Assembly (NCBI GenBank): GCA_040081265.1
Contig: JBEBGV010000019.1
Span: 1-64,000, forward strand
Direction: 5' to 3'
Origin: JBEBGV01 sp040081265
GTDB lineage: Bacteria > Acidobacteriota > Vicinamibacteria > Vicinamibacterales > UBA2999
DNA: 64,000 nucleotides
The position numbers and the translations under genes were made by a program. Positions 1 to 7,131 of this stretch are shown here, in pieces. Below the pieces are notes generated by a model that searched no databases, was not told the DNA's origin, and saw only the letters and a list, made by a program, of their open reading frames with translations. Position 1 is the stretch's first letter; each line of letters opens with the position of its first letter.

Positions 1-41
1 CCCCGCCACTTTGTCCACATCTACCTACCGCCCACTCGCTT

Positions 42-1121
42 CTACGCGATGGTGACGTCCTTCGAGAGATAGACGTCCTGGATGGCATTGAGGAGACCAA
101 TGCCTTCCTTCATCGGACGCTGAAACGCCTTGCGTCCGGAAATCAGCCCCATGCCACCGGCGCGCTTGTTGATGACGGCGGTCTTGACCGCCTCGCGCAG
201 GTCGCTCTCTCCTGATGACGCACCGCCGGAGTTGATGAGCGGCGCACGTCCCATGTAACAGTTGGCCAGCTGATAGCGCGTCAGATCGATCGGGTGATCG
301 GTTGTGAGCTTGGCGTAGACGTCCTTGTGGGTCTTGCCGAAGTTCACCGCGTTGTAGCCACCGTTGTTCTCGGGCAGCTTCTGCTTGATGATGTCGGCTT
401 CGATGGTCACGCCGAGGTGATTGGCCTGGCCCTCGAGATCGGCTGAGAGGTGATAGTCCACCTCTTTCGTCTTGAACGCAGGGTTGCGCAGGTAGCACCA
501 GAGCACCGTGAACATCCCCAGCTCATGGGCCTGCTGGAACATGGTGGTGACTTCCTGCAGCTGCCGCTTGCTCTCTTCTGAGCCGAAGTAAATCGTCGCG
601 CCGACGCCCTGCGCGCCCATATCCCACGCCTGCTTGATGCTGGCGAAACGGATCTGGTCGTAGGCATTGGGATACGAGATGAATTCGTTGTGATTGAACT
701 TCAGGATGAACGGGATCTTGTGCGCGTAGCGACGAGAGACCGAACCCAGCACGCCGAGCGTTGAGGCCACCGCATTGCAGCCGCCCTCGAGCGCGAGCTT
801 CACGATGTTCTCGCCGTCGAAGTAGATAGGGTTGGGAGCGAAGGATGCACCCGCTGAGTGCTCGATGCCCTGGTCTACCGGGAGAATGGACACGTAACCC
901 GTGCCACCGAGTCGCCCGTGACCGAGCAGCGCCTGAAGGCTGCCGAGGACCCGAGGGGAGCGGTCGGTGATCGAGTAGACACGGTCCACGAAGTCGGGAC
1001 CAGGCAGGTGGAGATCACTCTTGGAGATCGTCTTGCACTGGTGATCCAGGAGCGAGGCGTCCTCGCCAAGAATGCTCGTGATTTTCGCCAGGCCTTCACT
1101 GCTTGCAACACTCGTCGCCAC
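42..1121 (-). CDS. fba: Class I fructose-bisphosphate aldolase (DhnA/FbaB type)
   Basis: Predicted to cleave fructose-1,6-bisphosphate to DHAP and glyceraldehyde-3-phosphate through a lysine Schiff base, in cytosolic glycolysis/gluconeogenesis. The 359-residue protein matches the bacterial/archaeal DhnA-type aldolases in length. It has the family signature PVDQGIEHS at residues 82-89 and the segment EADIIKQKLPENN at 241-253, which carries the likely Schiff-base lysine region. The GTG start lies 3 bases after the thiI stop, and the thiI end supplies an AGAGG ribosome site. It is the last gene of the pduO-hpnCDE-thiI-fba operon. The family call is firm; the exact catalytic lysine was not mapped. 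Confidence 0.93.
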   Translation of the reverse strand: MATSVASSEGLAKITSILGEDASLLDHQCKTISKSDLHLPGPDFVDRVYSITDRSPRVLGSLQALLGHGRLGGTGYVSILPVDQGIEHSAGASFAPNPIYFDGENIVKLALEGGCNAVASTLGVLGSVSRRYAHKIPFILKFNHNEFISYPNAYDQIRFASIKQAWDMGAQGVGATIYFGSEESKRQLQEVTTMFQQAHELGMFTVLWCYLRNPAFKTKEVDYHLSADLEGQANHLGVTIEADIIKQKLPENNGGYNAVNFGKTHKDVYAKLTTDHPIDLTRYQLANCYMGRAPLINSGGASSGESDLREAVKTAVINKRAGGMGLISGRKAFQRPMKEGIGLLNAIQDVYLSKDVTIA

Positions 1122-1124
1122 GTT

Positions 1125-2312
1125 TCACCTCTCGACGGTCGATACTACCACCGGGAACTGGAAGTCCTCTACGACAGCACCGAGGACAGCGCTTTCGACA
1201 AAATCGGCGATCGGCAGCGCGTCTTCAGCCCGCTCCACCAGTTCCAGCTTCGCCCGCGTGACTGGATTGCGAGGTGTGAACAAGGTGCAGCAGTCCTGAT
1301 CGGGGAGGATGGAGATGGGATAGCTGCCGATGCGCTGGGCCTCGGCCATGATTTCGTCCTTGTCCATGCCGATGAGGGGACGGAAGAGCGGCAGCGTGGC
1401 CACCGCCCCCACGACCGCCAGGTTCTCGAGCGTCTGCGACGCCACCTGTCCGACGGCATCCCCTGTGATGAGGGCCTGGGCGCGACGGGCCCTGGCGATC
1501 CGCTCAGCGATTCGGAGCATCATGCGCCGATAGACGACGACCCGCAGTGGTGCAGGAATCGAGAGCAGCACCTGCTGCTGGATGTCGCCGAAGCCCACCA
1601 GATACAGTCGCGATCGGTGCTGCCAGGTAGTGAGCAGCCTGACCAGCTCGCGTGCCTTGTCCTGCGACGCGCGCGACAGAATCGGGTAGCTGTGGAAGTG
1701 GATGAAGGTCACCGAGCAGCCCCGCTTCATCATGCGGTGGGCCGCTACGGGCGAATCAATCCCTCCCGACAGCAGGCATGCGACACGACCAGCCGTGCCG
1801 GTCGGCAAGCCGCCCGCGCCGCGTTCCTTGGCAAAGTAATAGAACGCGTCGTTGGTCAGGAGTTCGACGTGCACGGTCAGCTCAGCCGAATCGAGGCTCA
1901 CCGGCCAGCCGTACACGGACTTGATGCGTCCGCCGATCTCACGTTCGATCTGAGGCGAAGTCATCGGGAAGCGCTTGTCGGCACGACGGGCGGAAACGCG
2001 AAAGGCCGCCGGGGACTGGCCCTCGAGGTCCTTGATGATCGCTGTCGCCAGGGCATCGAGGTCCAGAGGGGCGCGTGAGGCGTGTGAAAAGTTCGCGATG
2101 CCGAACGTCCGGCGGATCCGCTCACTCACCTGCTCGCGGTCGGCGCCGGGACCGAGCACCAGCTCGATGCGTCCCATCAGCGGTCGCACTTCTTTCACGT
2201 CGAGGTCGGCCACGGCCTCGCGCAGATGGCGCACGAGGCGGCCCAGGAACCACGGACGGTTCTTCCCCTTGAGGGCGATCTCCTGATAGTGAACGATGAT
2301 CGACGGGGTCAT
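1125..2312 (-). CDS. thiI: tRNA 4-thiouridine synthase ThiI, short form
   Basis: ThiI adenylates tRNA U8 for 4-thiouridine formation and can also serve in thiamine thiazole synthesis. The 395-residue protein has an N-terminal ferredoxin-like/THUMP region (about 1-165), then the PP-loop ATP site SGGIDSP near 183-189 and the conserved ITGDAVGQVASQT segment. It ends shortly after the PP-loop domain, so the C-terminal rhodanese domain found in E. coli ThiI (482 residues) is absent, as in many bacteria; sulfur must come from a separate partner. The ATG start overlaps the hpnE stop as ATGA (2309-2312), and fba follows after 3 bases, indicating translational coupling. Confidence 0.95.
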   Translation of the reverse strand: MTPSIIVHYQEIALKGKNRPWFLGRLVRHLREAVADLDVKEVRPLMGRIELVLGPGADREQVSERIRRTFGIANFSHASRAPLDLDALATAIIKDLEGQSPAAFRVSARRADKRFPMTSPQIEREIGGRIKSVYGWPVSLDSAELTVHVELLTNDAFYYFAKERGAGGLPTGTAGRVACLLSGGIDSPVAAHRMMKRGCSVTFIHFHSYPILSRASQDKARELVRLLTTWQHRSRLYLVGFGDIQQQVLLSIPAPLRVVVYRRMMLRIAERIARARRAQALITGDAVGQVASQTLENLAVVGAVATLPLFRPLIGMDKDEIMAEAQRIGSYPISILPDQDCCTLFTPRNPVTRAKLELVERAEDALPIADFVESAVLGAVVEDFQFPVVVSTVER

Positions 2313-3682
2313 GGTGTGGTGAGGGGATGGCGTTCGAGAAACGTTCTCGCGGCGCGGTGGCCGCTGAGGGAAGCGCCCTCAATGGTAGCGGGCAGCGACG
2401 TCTCGATCCAGTCGCCAGCCAGATAGAGGCCCGGCACGCCGGTCTCGGTGCCGGGACGGGGAGGGCTGGCTGGAGCAACCGAGAATGACGCCCTGCGCTC
2501 GCGTACCACAACCGTCCGACGGGGCGTTGCGCCGCCAAGCTCGGGTATCGCCTCGACCAGTTCCCGCCATGCAATCGCGCTGATCTCGTCGTTTGAACTC
2601 TTCACAAGCGCGGTGGCCCCGCTCGATACCATCGACAGGTGAGACGAGTCGTCCTGGATGATCGCGCGCCGGTCAAAGACCCACTGGAAGTGACGGCCTG
2701 GCAACCCGACAAATGGACCAACCGGCAGTGCCTTGTCCAGCCACACATTCACCGTCACGATGGGCGACGCTTCCACCGCGGCGGCATTGGCGAGCAGGTC
2801 CTCGAGTGCTTGAGGAGGATCCACGAACGTCTCGTTCAGGGCGTACCAGGGGACCGCGACGATCACGGCGGGTGCGGAGAAGATGTCGCCTTCGACAGAT
2901 ACGCGTACCGCACCGTCACACAGCACACGCGCCTTCGCGCCGCAGCGAACAATGCCGCCGCGTGCTTCGACGTATTGCTGCGCCGGCAGCGCGTAGAGCT
3001 CGTTGAGCGGCAGGCGGGGCAACGCCAGCGAAGAATCACGAGTCTGGGCGCCGAACAGACCCGACAGCACCTGCTCGAACGAAGAGGCCGCCGCCGAGTC
3101 GATCGACTGATTGAGCGCCGCAACCGCCAGCGGCTCCCAGAGCAATTCGATGAGTCTAGGCGTCTGCCTGTGACGAACCAGCCACTGCCGAACGGTCTCT
3201 GACTCGGCTGTCACGCCGGGTCGAAAGACCCGGCCTACGTACGATCTGGCAGGGGCGTACGTAGGGCGGGTCCGGAGGACCCGCCGCATCGCGAGTACCG
3301 CAATTCGATCCGCCAACGACAACGCCCGCCAGCGCATCACGCCGACGAGAAGGTGCAGAGGTGATGGCAGGTTCGGGCACGACAGCCTGGTGCGGGCGCC
3401 CCGTTGATCGATCACGTCGACCGACAGCGAGCGCTGCACGGACACGCTGGCCTCGGTGCCGATGCGACGAAGGAATGCGAAGGTCTCGTGGTAGCAGCCG
3501 AACAGCACATGCTGTCCGTTGTCGACTCGCTCCCCCGTGGCGGGATCAGTGAAGGTCGACGCGCGCCCGCCAAGGGAAGGCCGAGCCTCGAGCACGAGCA
3601 CTCGGACACCTGCCTCTGCCAGCGCAGTCGCGGCGCTCAGGCCGGCAAACCCGCCCCCGATAACGATGACGTCCGGCTGCAC
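2309..3682 (-). CDS. hpnE: Hydroxysqualene dehydroxylase HpnE with an in-frame palindromic-element insert
   Basis: HpnE is an FAD-dependent amine-oxidase-fold enzyme that reduces hydroxysqualene to squalene, the last step from farnesyl diphosphate. The 457-residue protein opens with the dinucleotide-binding motif VIGGGFAGLSAA and an LEARPSLGGRA segment; the C-terminal FAD motif GLYLAGDWIETSLPATIEGA is also present. It lies 6 bases after hpnD and overlaps thiI by ATGA. Odd feature: residues about 133-156 (sequence VLRTRPTYAP plus ARSYVGRVFRPG) are encoded by two copies of the TACGTAGG hairpin repeat facing each other at 3215-3285. The frame stays open through it, so the gene appears functional. 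Confidence 0.95.
   Translation of the reverse strand: MQPDVIVIGGGFAGLSAATALAEAGVRVLVLEARPSLGGRASTFTDPATGERVDNGQHVLFGCYHETFAFLRRIGTEASVSVQRSLSVDVIDQRGARTRLSCPNLPSPLHLLVGVMRWRALSLADRIAVLAMRRVLRTRPTYAPARSYVGRVFRPGVTAESETVRQWLVRHRQTPRLIELLWEPLAVAALNQSIDSAAASSFEQVLSGLFGAQTRDSSLALPRLPLNELYALPAQQYVEARGGIVRCGAKARVLCDGAVRVSVEGDIFSAPAVIVAVPWYALNETFVDPPQALEDLLANAAAVEASPIVTVNVWLDKALPVGPFVGLPGRHFQWVFDRRAIIQDDSSHLSMVSSGATALVKSSNDEISAIAWRELVEAIPELGGATPRRTVVVRERRASFSVAPASPPRPGTETGVPGLYLAGDWIETSLPATIEGASLSGHRAARTFLERHPLTTP
3215..3243 (-). repeat. TACGTAGG palindromic element, copy 1 (inside hpnE)
   Basis: Read on the minus strand this is CGTACGTAGG followed by a perfect 8-bp stem, GCCGGGTC/GACCCGGC (3215-3222 and 3227-3234), with a 4-base loop. 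It is translated in frame within hpnE and faces copy 2 across a 12-base spacer. Confidence 0.8.
3256..3285 (+). repeat. TACGTAGG palindromic element, copy 2 (inside hpnE)
   Basis: CGTACGTAGG at 3256-3265 runs into a perfect 9-bp stem, GGCGGGTCC/GGACCCGCC (3265-3273 and 3277-3285), with a 3-base loop. It is oriented opposite to copy 1; together they form a head-to-head pair of 71 bases inside the hpnE reading frame. Confidence 0.8.
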
Positions 3683-3688
3683 GGGTAC

Positions 3689-4516
3689 TCAGCCGCCAAG
3701 CGGGTTCGAAAGACCCAGCAGCGAGCGCGCCCAGATGCGGAGCGCGATGAACAGGCGCTCCGGCCTCGGCACCCGAATGCGCGACGAGAAGACGTCGTAA
3801 CCGGTGTCTTCAATCCTCTTGAGGAGGCCGAAGTAGATGCCGCCCATGATCTCGGCAGCAAGAAGCCGGCGCCGGTCGACCGCGGGCAGCGTCGCTGAAG
3901 CGCGCCGGAAATACTCGTGAGCGCGGCCGCACTCGAACTCGAGCAGCGACCTGACGCGGAGGTTCACCTGTCCCTCGCGCAGGTCGTCTTCGGTCACGCA
4001 AAACAGCTCGAGGTCCTCAGTCGGCAGATAGACCCGGCCCTGCTGAAGGTCAGCGGCTATGTCACGAATGATGTTGGTCAGCTGCAGCGCCGTGGCGAGG
4101 TGCAGCGCGTATTCGCGTGACGCCCGGTCCTTGTGCCCGAAGATTTCCAGACAGATGAGACCCACCGTCCCGGCGACACGCCGGCAGTATCCCTGAAGCG
4201 CATCGAAGGTCGGATACCGGACGTGTTCGATGTCCATCGCCACGCCGTCGATCAGCGACTCGAATTCCTCTCGGGGCAGGCCAAACGCCTGAACCAGGGG
4301 CCGTAACGCGCGCCCCTGCGAGGTTGCCGGGATCCTGTCCGGCTCGTACACGGCCGCCAGCTCCCGCCGCCACGTGGCGAGCTCGGCGACGGCATCCCCA
4401 CCCTCGTCAACCGCATCGTCTACCGCCCGGCAGAAGTCCCAGACGGCGACAATCGCCTGGCGCTTGACCGGCGGCAGGACCAGAAACGAGTAGTAGAAGC
4501 TGGTGTCGCGGCTCAT
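3689..4516 (-). CDS. hpnD: Presqualene diphosphate synthase HpnD
   Basis: HpnD condenses two farnesyl diphosphates to presqualene diphosphate. The 275-residue protein is a trans-isoprenyl diphosphate synthase of squalene/phytoene synthase type, with both aspartate-rich Mg-binding motifs: AVDDAVDE in the first part and RDIAADLQQGRVYLP in the second. I chose the ATG at 4516 (MSRDTSFYYSF) over an upstream in-frame ATG at 4540 because it overlaps the hpnC stop as ATGA (4513-4516), the coupling used throughout this operon. It is followed 6 bases later by hpnE. The N-terminal FYYSFLVLP segment and the hpnC-hpnD-hpnE order support HpnD over phytoene synthase. Confidence 0.94.
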   Translation of the reverse strand: MSRDTSFYYSFLVLPPVKRQAIVAVWDFCRAVDDAVDEGGDAVAELATWRRELAAVYEPDRIPATSQGRALRPLVQAFGLPREEFESLIDGVAMDIEHVRYPTFDALQGYCRRVAGTVGLICLEIFGHKDRASREYALHLATALQLTNIIRDIAADLQQGRVYLPTEDLELFCVTEDDLREGQVNLRVRSLLEFECGRAHEYFRRASATLPAVDRRRLLAAEIMGGIYFGLLKRIEDTGYDVFSSRIRVPRPERLFIALRIWARSLLGLSNPLGG

Positions 4517-5385
4517 GAAAGCAGGCGCACAGCGATCCACGCGACGTCGCCCCGACCAAGTCTTGGCCGTGCGGATAAGACGTCAAAGCCCGCCCGCTCG
4601 ATCTTTTCGAGCACGCGCATGCCGCCGAGCCAGGTGCCGCGGATTTCGTAGCGGAGTCGTCCTCGCAGTGCGGAGGCGAGCGGGCGACCGTGCTCAAACA
4701 TCTGTCGGGTTCGAAGCACGGCGTCCTCGACGGCATGCTTCCACGCCGGTGTGATGCCGGTTCCAAGATCGGACTCGCTGGCGTTCCGGGCACGGGAGGC
4801 TTCGCGCGGCAGATAGAGGCGGCCGCGGGCAAGGTCCTGAGCGAAGTCCTGCCAGAAATTGGTCAACTGGAGCGCGGTGCAGATGGAATCTGACCAGTCG
4901 TCCAGCCGCGAGTCAACCTGTCCGGCAATGCGGAGCACCAGACGTCCGACGGGATTGGCGGATCGCCTGCAGTAGTCCAGCAGGTCCTGCCAGGTCTCAT
5001 AGCGAACGATGCGCGTGTCCTGCTCGAAGGCGCTCAACAGGTCCTCGAACAGCGAGACGGGCAGCTGCAGCCGCGTGATTGAGGCACCAAGGGCGAGAAA
5101 GATGGCCTCGGTGTGCGGTGGTTCGCCTGCGACCAGGGGGCGTCGGGACACCTTGGGCCTGGCGGCCTCGTGGAGCCGAGCCCGCCACGACTCGAGCAGG
5201 ACGCGGCGCTGGGCCGTCGAACGGTCGCCCTCGTCGGCGAAGTCGTCGGCGGCACGGGCAAACGCGTACAACGCGGCGATGTGCGGCCGCATCTGCGCGG
5301 GGACCAGCATCGATGCGACGGGAAAGTTCTCGTAGTGCCCGCGAGCGTCCCGCAGGCATTGCGCGTAGGCCGCATCAACATCCAT
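4513..5385 (-). CDS. hpnC: Hydroxysqualene synthase HpnC
   Basis: HpnC converts presqualene diphosphate to hydroxysqualene, between HpnD and HpnE. The 290-residue protein has the squalene/phytoene synthase fold with Mg-binding motifs RAADDFADE and NFWQDFAQDLARGRLYLP. The early HYENFPVAS segment is characteristic of HpnC rather than HpnD. The ATG start is 9 bases after the pduO stop, and its stop overlaps hpnD. Having hpnC, D and E contiguous means this organism can make squalene; no squalene-hopene cyclase lies in the window, so hopanoid synthesis cannot be confirmed from here. Confidence 0.94.
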   Translation of the reverse strand: MDVDAAYAQCLRDARGHYENFPVASMLVPAQMRPHIAALYAFARAADDFADEGDRSTAQRRVLLESWRARLHEAARPKVSRRPLVAGEPPHTEAIFLALGASITRLQLPVSLFEDLLSAFEQDTRIVRYETWQDLLDYCRRSANPVGRLVLRIAGQVDSRLDDWSDSICTALQLTNFWQDFAQDLARGRLYLPREASRARNASESDLGTGITPAWKHAVEDAVLRTRQMFEHGRPLASALRGRLRYEIRGTWLGGMRVLEKIERAGFDVLSARPRLGRGDVAWIAVRLLS

Positions 5386-5394
5386 GGCCGGTCG

Positions 5395-5934
5395 CTACCA
5401 CTCCGTCTCGGGAACACCCGCACGATGGTTGACGGCCCTGGCCATCACGAAGAGCAGGTCTGACAGCCTGTTCAGATAGACGGTCAGCAATCCTTCCACC
5501 ACGCCCTCGCCGAGTCCGACGACTCGACGCTCTGCTCGGCGGCAGACGGTGCGCGCCAGATGCAGAAGGGAGCCCGCGGGGGTGCCACCGGGAAGAATGA
5601 ACCGACGAAGTGGCGGCAGCTCGGCTTCCAGGCGATCGATGATCCCCTCGAGCCGCTCGGCATCCGCGGGACGAATGTGCGCCTTAGCCACGCGTTCGGC
5701 GATACGTTTCGAAGGGTCGGCCAGTTCAGAGCCCAGCGCGAACAGGTCCTGCTGAATCTGCGTCAGGTCGGCAATCAGGTCAGCGTCCGACAGGCGCGAG
5801 CGGACCGCACCAAGACAGGCGTTCAGTTCGTCGACCTCGCCATAGGCATCGACTCGTTCGTGCGCCTTGGAGACGCGCGTGTTGTCGAACAGCGACGTCA
5901 GGCCCGCGTCTCCGGTTTTCGTGTAGATCTTCAC
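5395..5934 (-). CDS. pduO: Cob(I)alamin adenosyltransferase, PduO type
   Basis: Transfers the adenosyl group of ATP to cob(I)alamin to make coenzyme B12. The 179-residue protein starts with the ATP-binding signature KIYTKTGDAGLTSLFDN and carries the RFILPGG, CRRAERRVVGL and YLNRLSDLLFVMAR segments of PduO-family trimers. I chose the GTG at 5934 over an upstream start at 5985: the signature begins right there, the longer form would run over the divergent mutY start, and a TATAAT at 5942-5947 (minus strand) ends exactly 7 bases before the GTG, as expected for a leaderless message. It is the first gene of the hpn operon. Confidence 0.92.
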   Translation of the reverse strand: MKIYTKTGDAGLTSLFDNTRVSKAHERVDAYGEVDELNACLGAVRSRLSDADLIADLTQIQQDLFALGSELADPSKRIAERVAKAHIRPADAERLEGIIDRLEAELPPLRRFILPGGTPAGSLLHLARTVCRRAERRVVGLGEGVVEGLLTVYLNRLSDLLFVMARAVNHRAGVPETEW

Positions 5935-5941
5935 TCGTGGA

Positions 5942-5947
5942 ATTATA
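5942..5947 (-). promoter_or_regulatory. Putative -10 box TATAAT for the pduO-hpn operon
   Basis: A consensus TATAAT on the minus strand ends 7 bases before the pduO GTG, so the transcript would begin at or next to the start codon. No good -35 lies at 16-18 bases. The overlapping plus-strand hexamer TTATAG (5943-5948) lies 6 bases before the mutY ATG, so the same A/T patch may serve both directions. Confidence 0.5.
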
Positions 5948-5954
5948 GGTGCGG

Positions 5955-6653
5955 ATGCCTTCAACGCCCGTCCCTGCGCCACCACTCCGCCAGCGCTTCC
6001 GGCGTCGGCTCCTCACCTGGTATCGCGCGCATGGGAGAGACCTGCCGTGGCGCAAGACCGACGACCCGTACCACATCCTCGTGTCAGAGGTCATGCTGCA
6101 GCAGACGCAGGTCGACCGCGTTCTGCCCAAGTATCACGAATGGCTGGGCAAGTACCCGTCACTCACAGCACTTGCTGACGCGCCGCTCGAAGGCGTGACC
6201 GAGACGTGGCGCCCGCTTGGCTACAACATCCGCCCGAAGCGATTGCACCATATCGCCAAGGAATCGGTCGCACGCTTTGGCGGTGCGCTTCCCTCGGACG
6301 CGGAAACGCTGCTGTCGTTCAAGGGGATCGGCGCCTACACCGCCGGAGCCATTCGCAGCTTCGCTTTCCGCGAGCGCGCTGCCATTCTCGACACCAACGT
6401 GGCGCGGGTGCTGTTCCGGGTCTTCATCGCCAGGGGCGACATCAAGGCGCACGCGATGCGGAAGCAGTTGTGGAAGGTGTCAGAGGCGCTGGTGCCACAC
6501 AAGCATGTCTTCGACTTCAATCAGGCGATCATGGACTTCGGCGCGATGGTCTGCGTGGCGAAGAAGCCGAAGTGCCTCGTGTGTCCGATGGCGAAGATGT
6601 GCCGCTCCTACCCCTGGTCGCCTGAGCCGCGTCCAAGACGCGCCCGCGCATGA
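5955..6653 (+). CDS. mutY: A/G-specific adenine glycosylase MutY, core domain only
   Basis: MutY removes adenine mispaired with 8-oxoguanine. The 232-residue protein has the helix-hairpin-helix LLSFKGIGAYTAGAI (119-133), catalytic Glu45 (SEVMLQQTQV) and Asp146 (ILDTNVARV), and a [4Fe-4S] loop with Cys200, 207, 210 and 216 in the C-x6-C-x2-C-x5-C spacing. It stops just after the cluster, so the C-terminal MutT-like domain that reads 8-oxoG in E. coli MutY (350 residues) is missing. The next gene, overlapping by ATGA, encodes a separate MutT. A GTG at 5949 is an alternative start; ATG 5955 is preferred. Confidence 0.9.
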   Translation: MPSTPVPAPPLRQRFRRRLLTWYRAHGRDLPWRKTDDPYHILVSEVMLQQTQVDRVLPKYHEWLGKYPSLTALADAPLEGVTETWRPLGYNIRPKRLHHIAKESVARFGGALPSDAETLLSFKGIGAYTAGAIRSFAFRERAAILDTNVARVLFRVFIARGDIKAHAMRKQLWKVSEALVPHKHVFDFNQAIMDFGAMVCVAKKPKCLVCPMAKMCRSYPWSPEPRPRRARA

Positions 6654-7024
6654 CCATCGTCGTCGCGGCAGTCGTCGAGCAGGACGGACGATTCCTGCTG
6701 ACCAGGCGGCTCGAAGGTACGCATCTGGCCGGACTGTGGGAGTTTCCTGGAGGCAAGATCCATCAGGACGAATCCCATGAAGAGGGTCTGAGACGCGAGA
6801 TGCGCGAAGAACTCGACACTGACGTCGTCGTGGGAGACAAGGTGTACGACGTCGTGTTCGACTACGTCGACAAAACAGTGGCGCTGCATTTCTACCGCTG
6901 CGAGCTGGCCGGAACCCCGCGGCCGCTGCTCGGGCAGGAGATGGCCTGGGTCGAGCGCACCGCCCTCGGCACACTGCCCTTCCCCGACGCCGACCGCGAG
7001 CTGATCGCGCTGCTCACTACGTAG
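6650..7024 (+). CDS. mutT: MutT-family Nudix hydrolase (8-oxo-dGTP diphosphatase)
   Basis: Predicted to clear 8-oxo-dGTP from the nucleotide pool. The 124-residue protein has the Nudix box at 35-57: Gly35, Glu41, then REMREEL at 49-55, with Asp56 where the consensus has Gly. The LLTRRLEGTHLAGLWEFPGG start is typical of MutT. Its ATG overlaps the mutY stop (ATGA, 6650-6653), so the two halves of the GO repair system are translated together. An alternative reading is that it works as the detached C-terminal recognition domain of the short MutY, but the intact Nudix residues favour an active enzyme. Confidence 0.9.
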   Translation: MTIVVAAVVEQDGRFLLTRRLEGTHLAGLWEFPGGKIHQDESHEEGLRREMREELDTDVVVGDKVYDVVFDYVDKTVALHFYRCELAGTPRPLLGQEMAWVERTALGTLPFPDADRELIALLTT

Positions 7025-7030
7025 TTTCGG

Positions 7031-7045
7031 GTACGTAGGCCGCAC
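7031..7045 (+). repeat. TACGTAGG element, truncated copy
   Basis: GTACGTAGGCCGCAC matches the left half of the next copy (7051-7078) but is cut before the right arm of the hairpin. It lies just after mutT. Confidence 0.6.
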
Positions 7046-7050
7046 ACCTC

Positions 7051-7078
7051 CGTACGTAGGCCGCACCTTCAGGTGCGG
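7051..7078 (+). repeat. TACGTAGG palindromic element, intergenic copy
   Basis: CGTACGTAGG at 7051-7060 followed by the hairpin CCGCACCT/AGGTGCGG (7061-7068 and 7071-7078). It lies between convergent mutT and the ABC transporter gene. Confidence 0.75.
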
Positions 7079-7087
7079 CATGTCAAT

Positions 7088-7116
7088 CGTACGTAGGGCG
7101 GTCCGCAGGACCCGCC
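7088..7116 (+). repeat. TACGTAGG palindromic element, imperfect copy
   Basis: CGTACGTAGG at 7088-7097 followed by an imperfect GGCGGTCC/GGACCCGCC hairpin with one base missing in the left arm. Together with the two copies just upstream it fills most of the 107-base gap 7025-7131; nothing else is seen there. Confidence 0.7.
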
Positions 7117-7131
7117 GGAGACGAACTGTCT

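Noticed and set aside
858..2078. 406-codon open frame on the plus strand opposite thiI and fba
   Set aside because: It is antisense to two clear enzymes and its product is a low-complexity Arg/Asp/His mix with no motif; high-GC third positions keep this frame open by chance.
7031..7116. Three close repeats as a CRISPR array
   Set aside because: Repeats are different lengths, separated by only 5-10 bases, one is truncated, and copies occur singly elsewhere; no cas genes.
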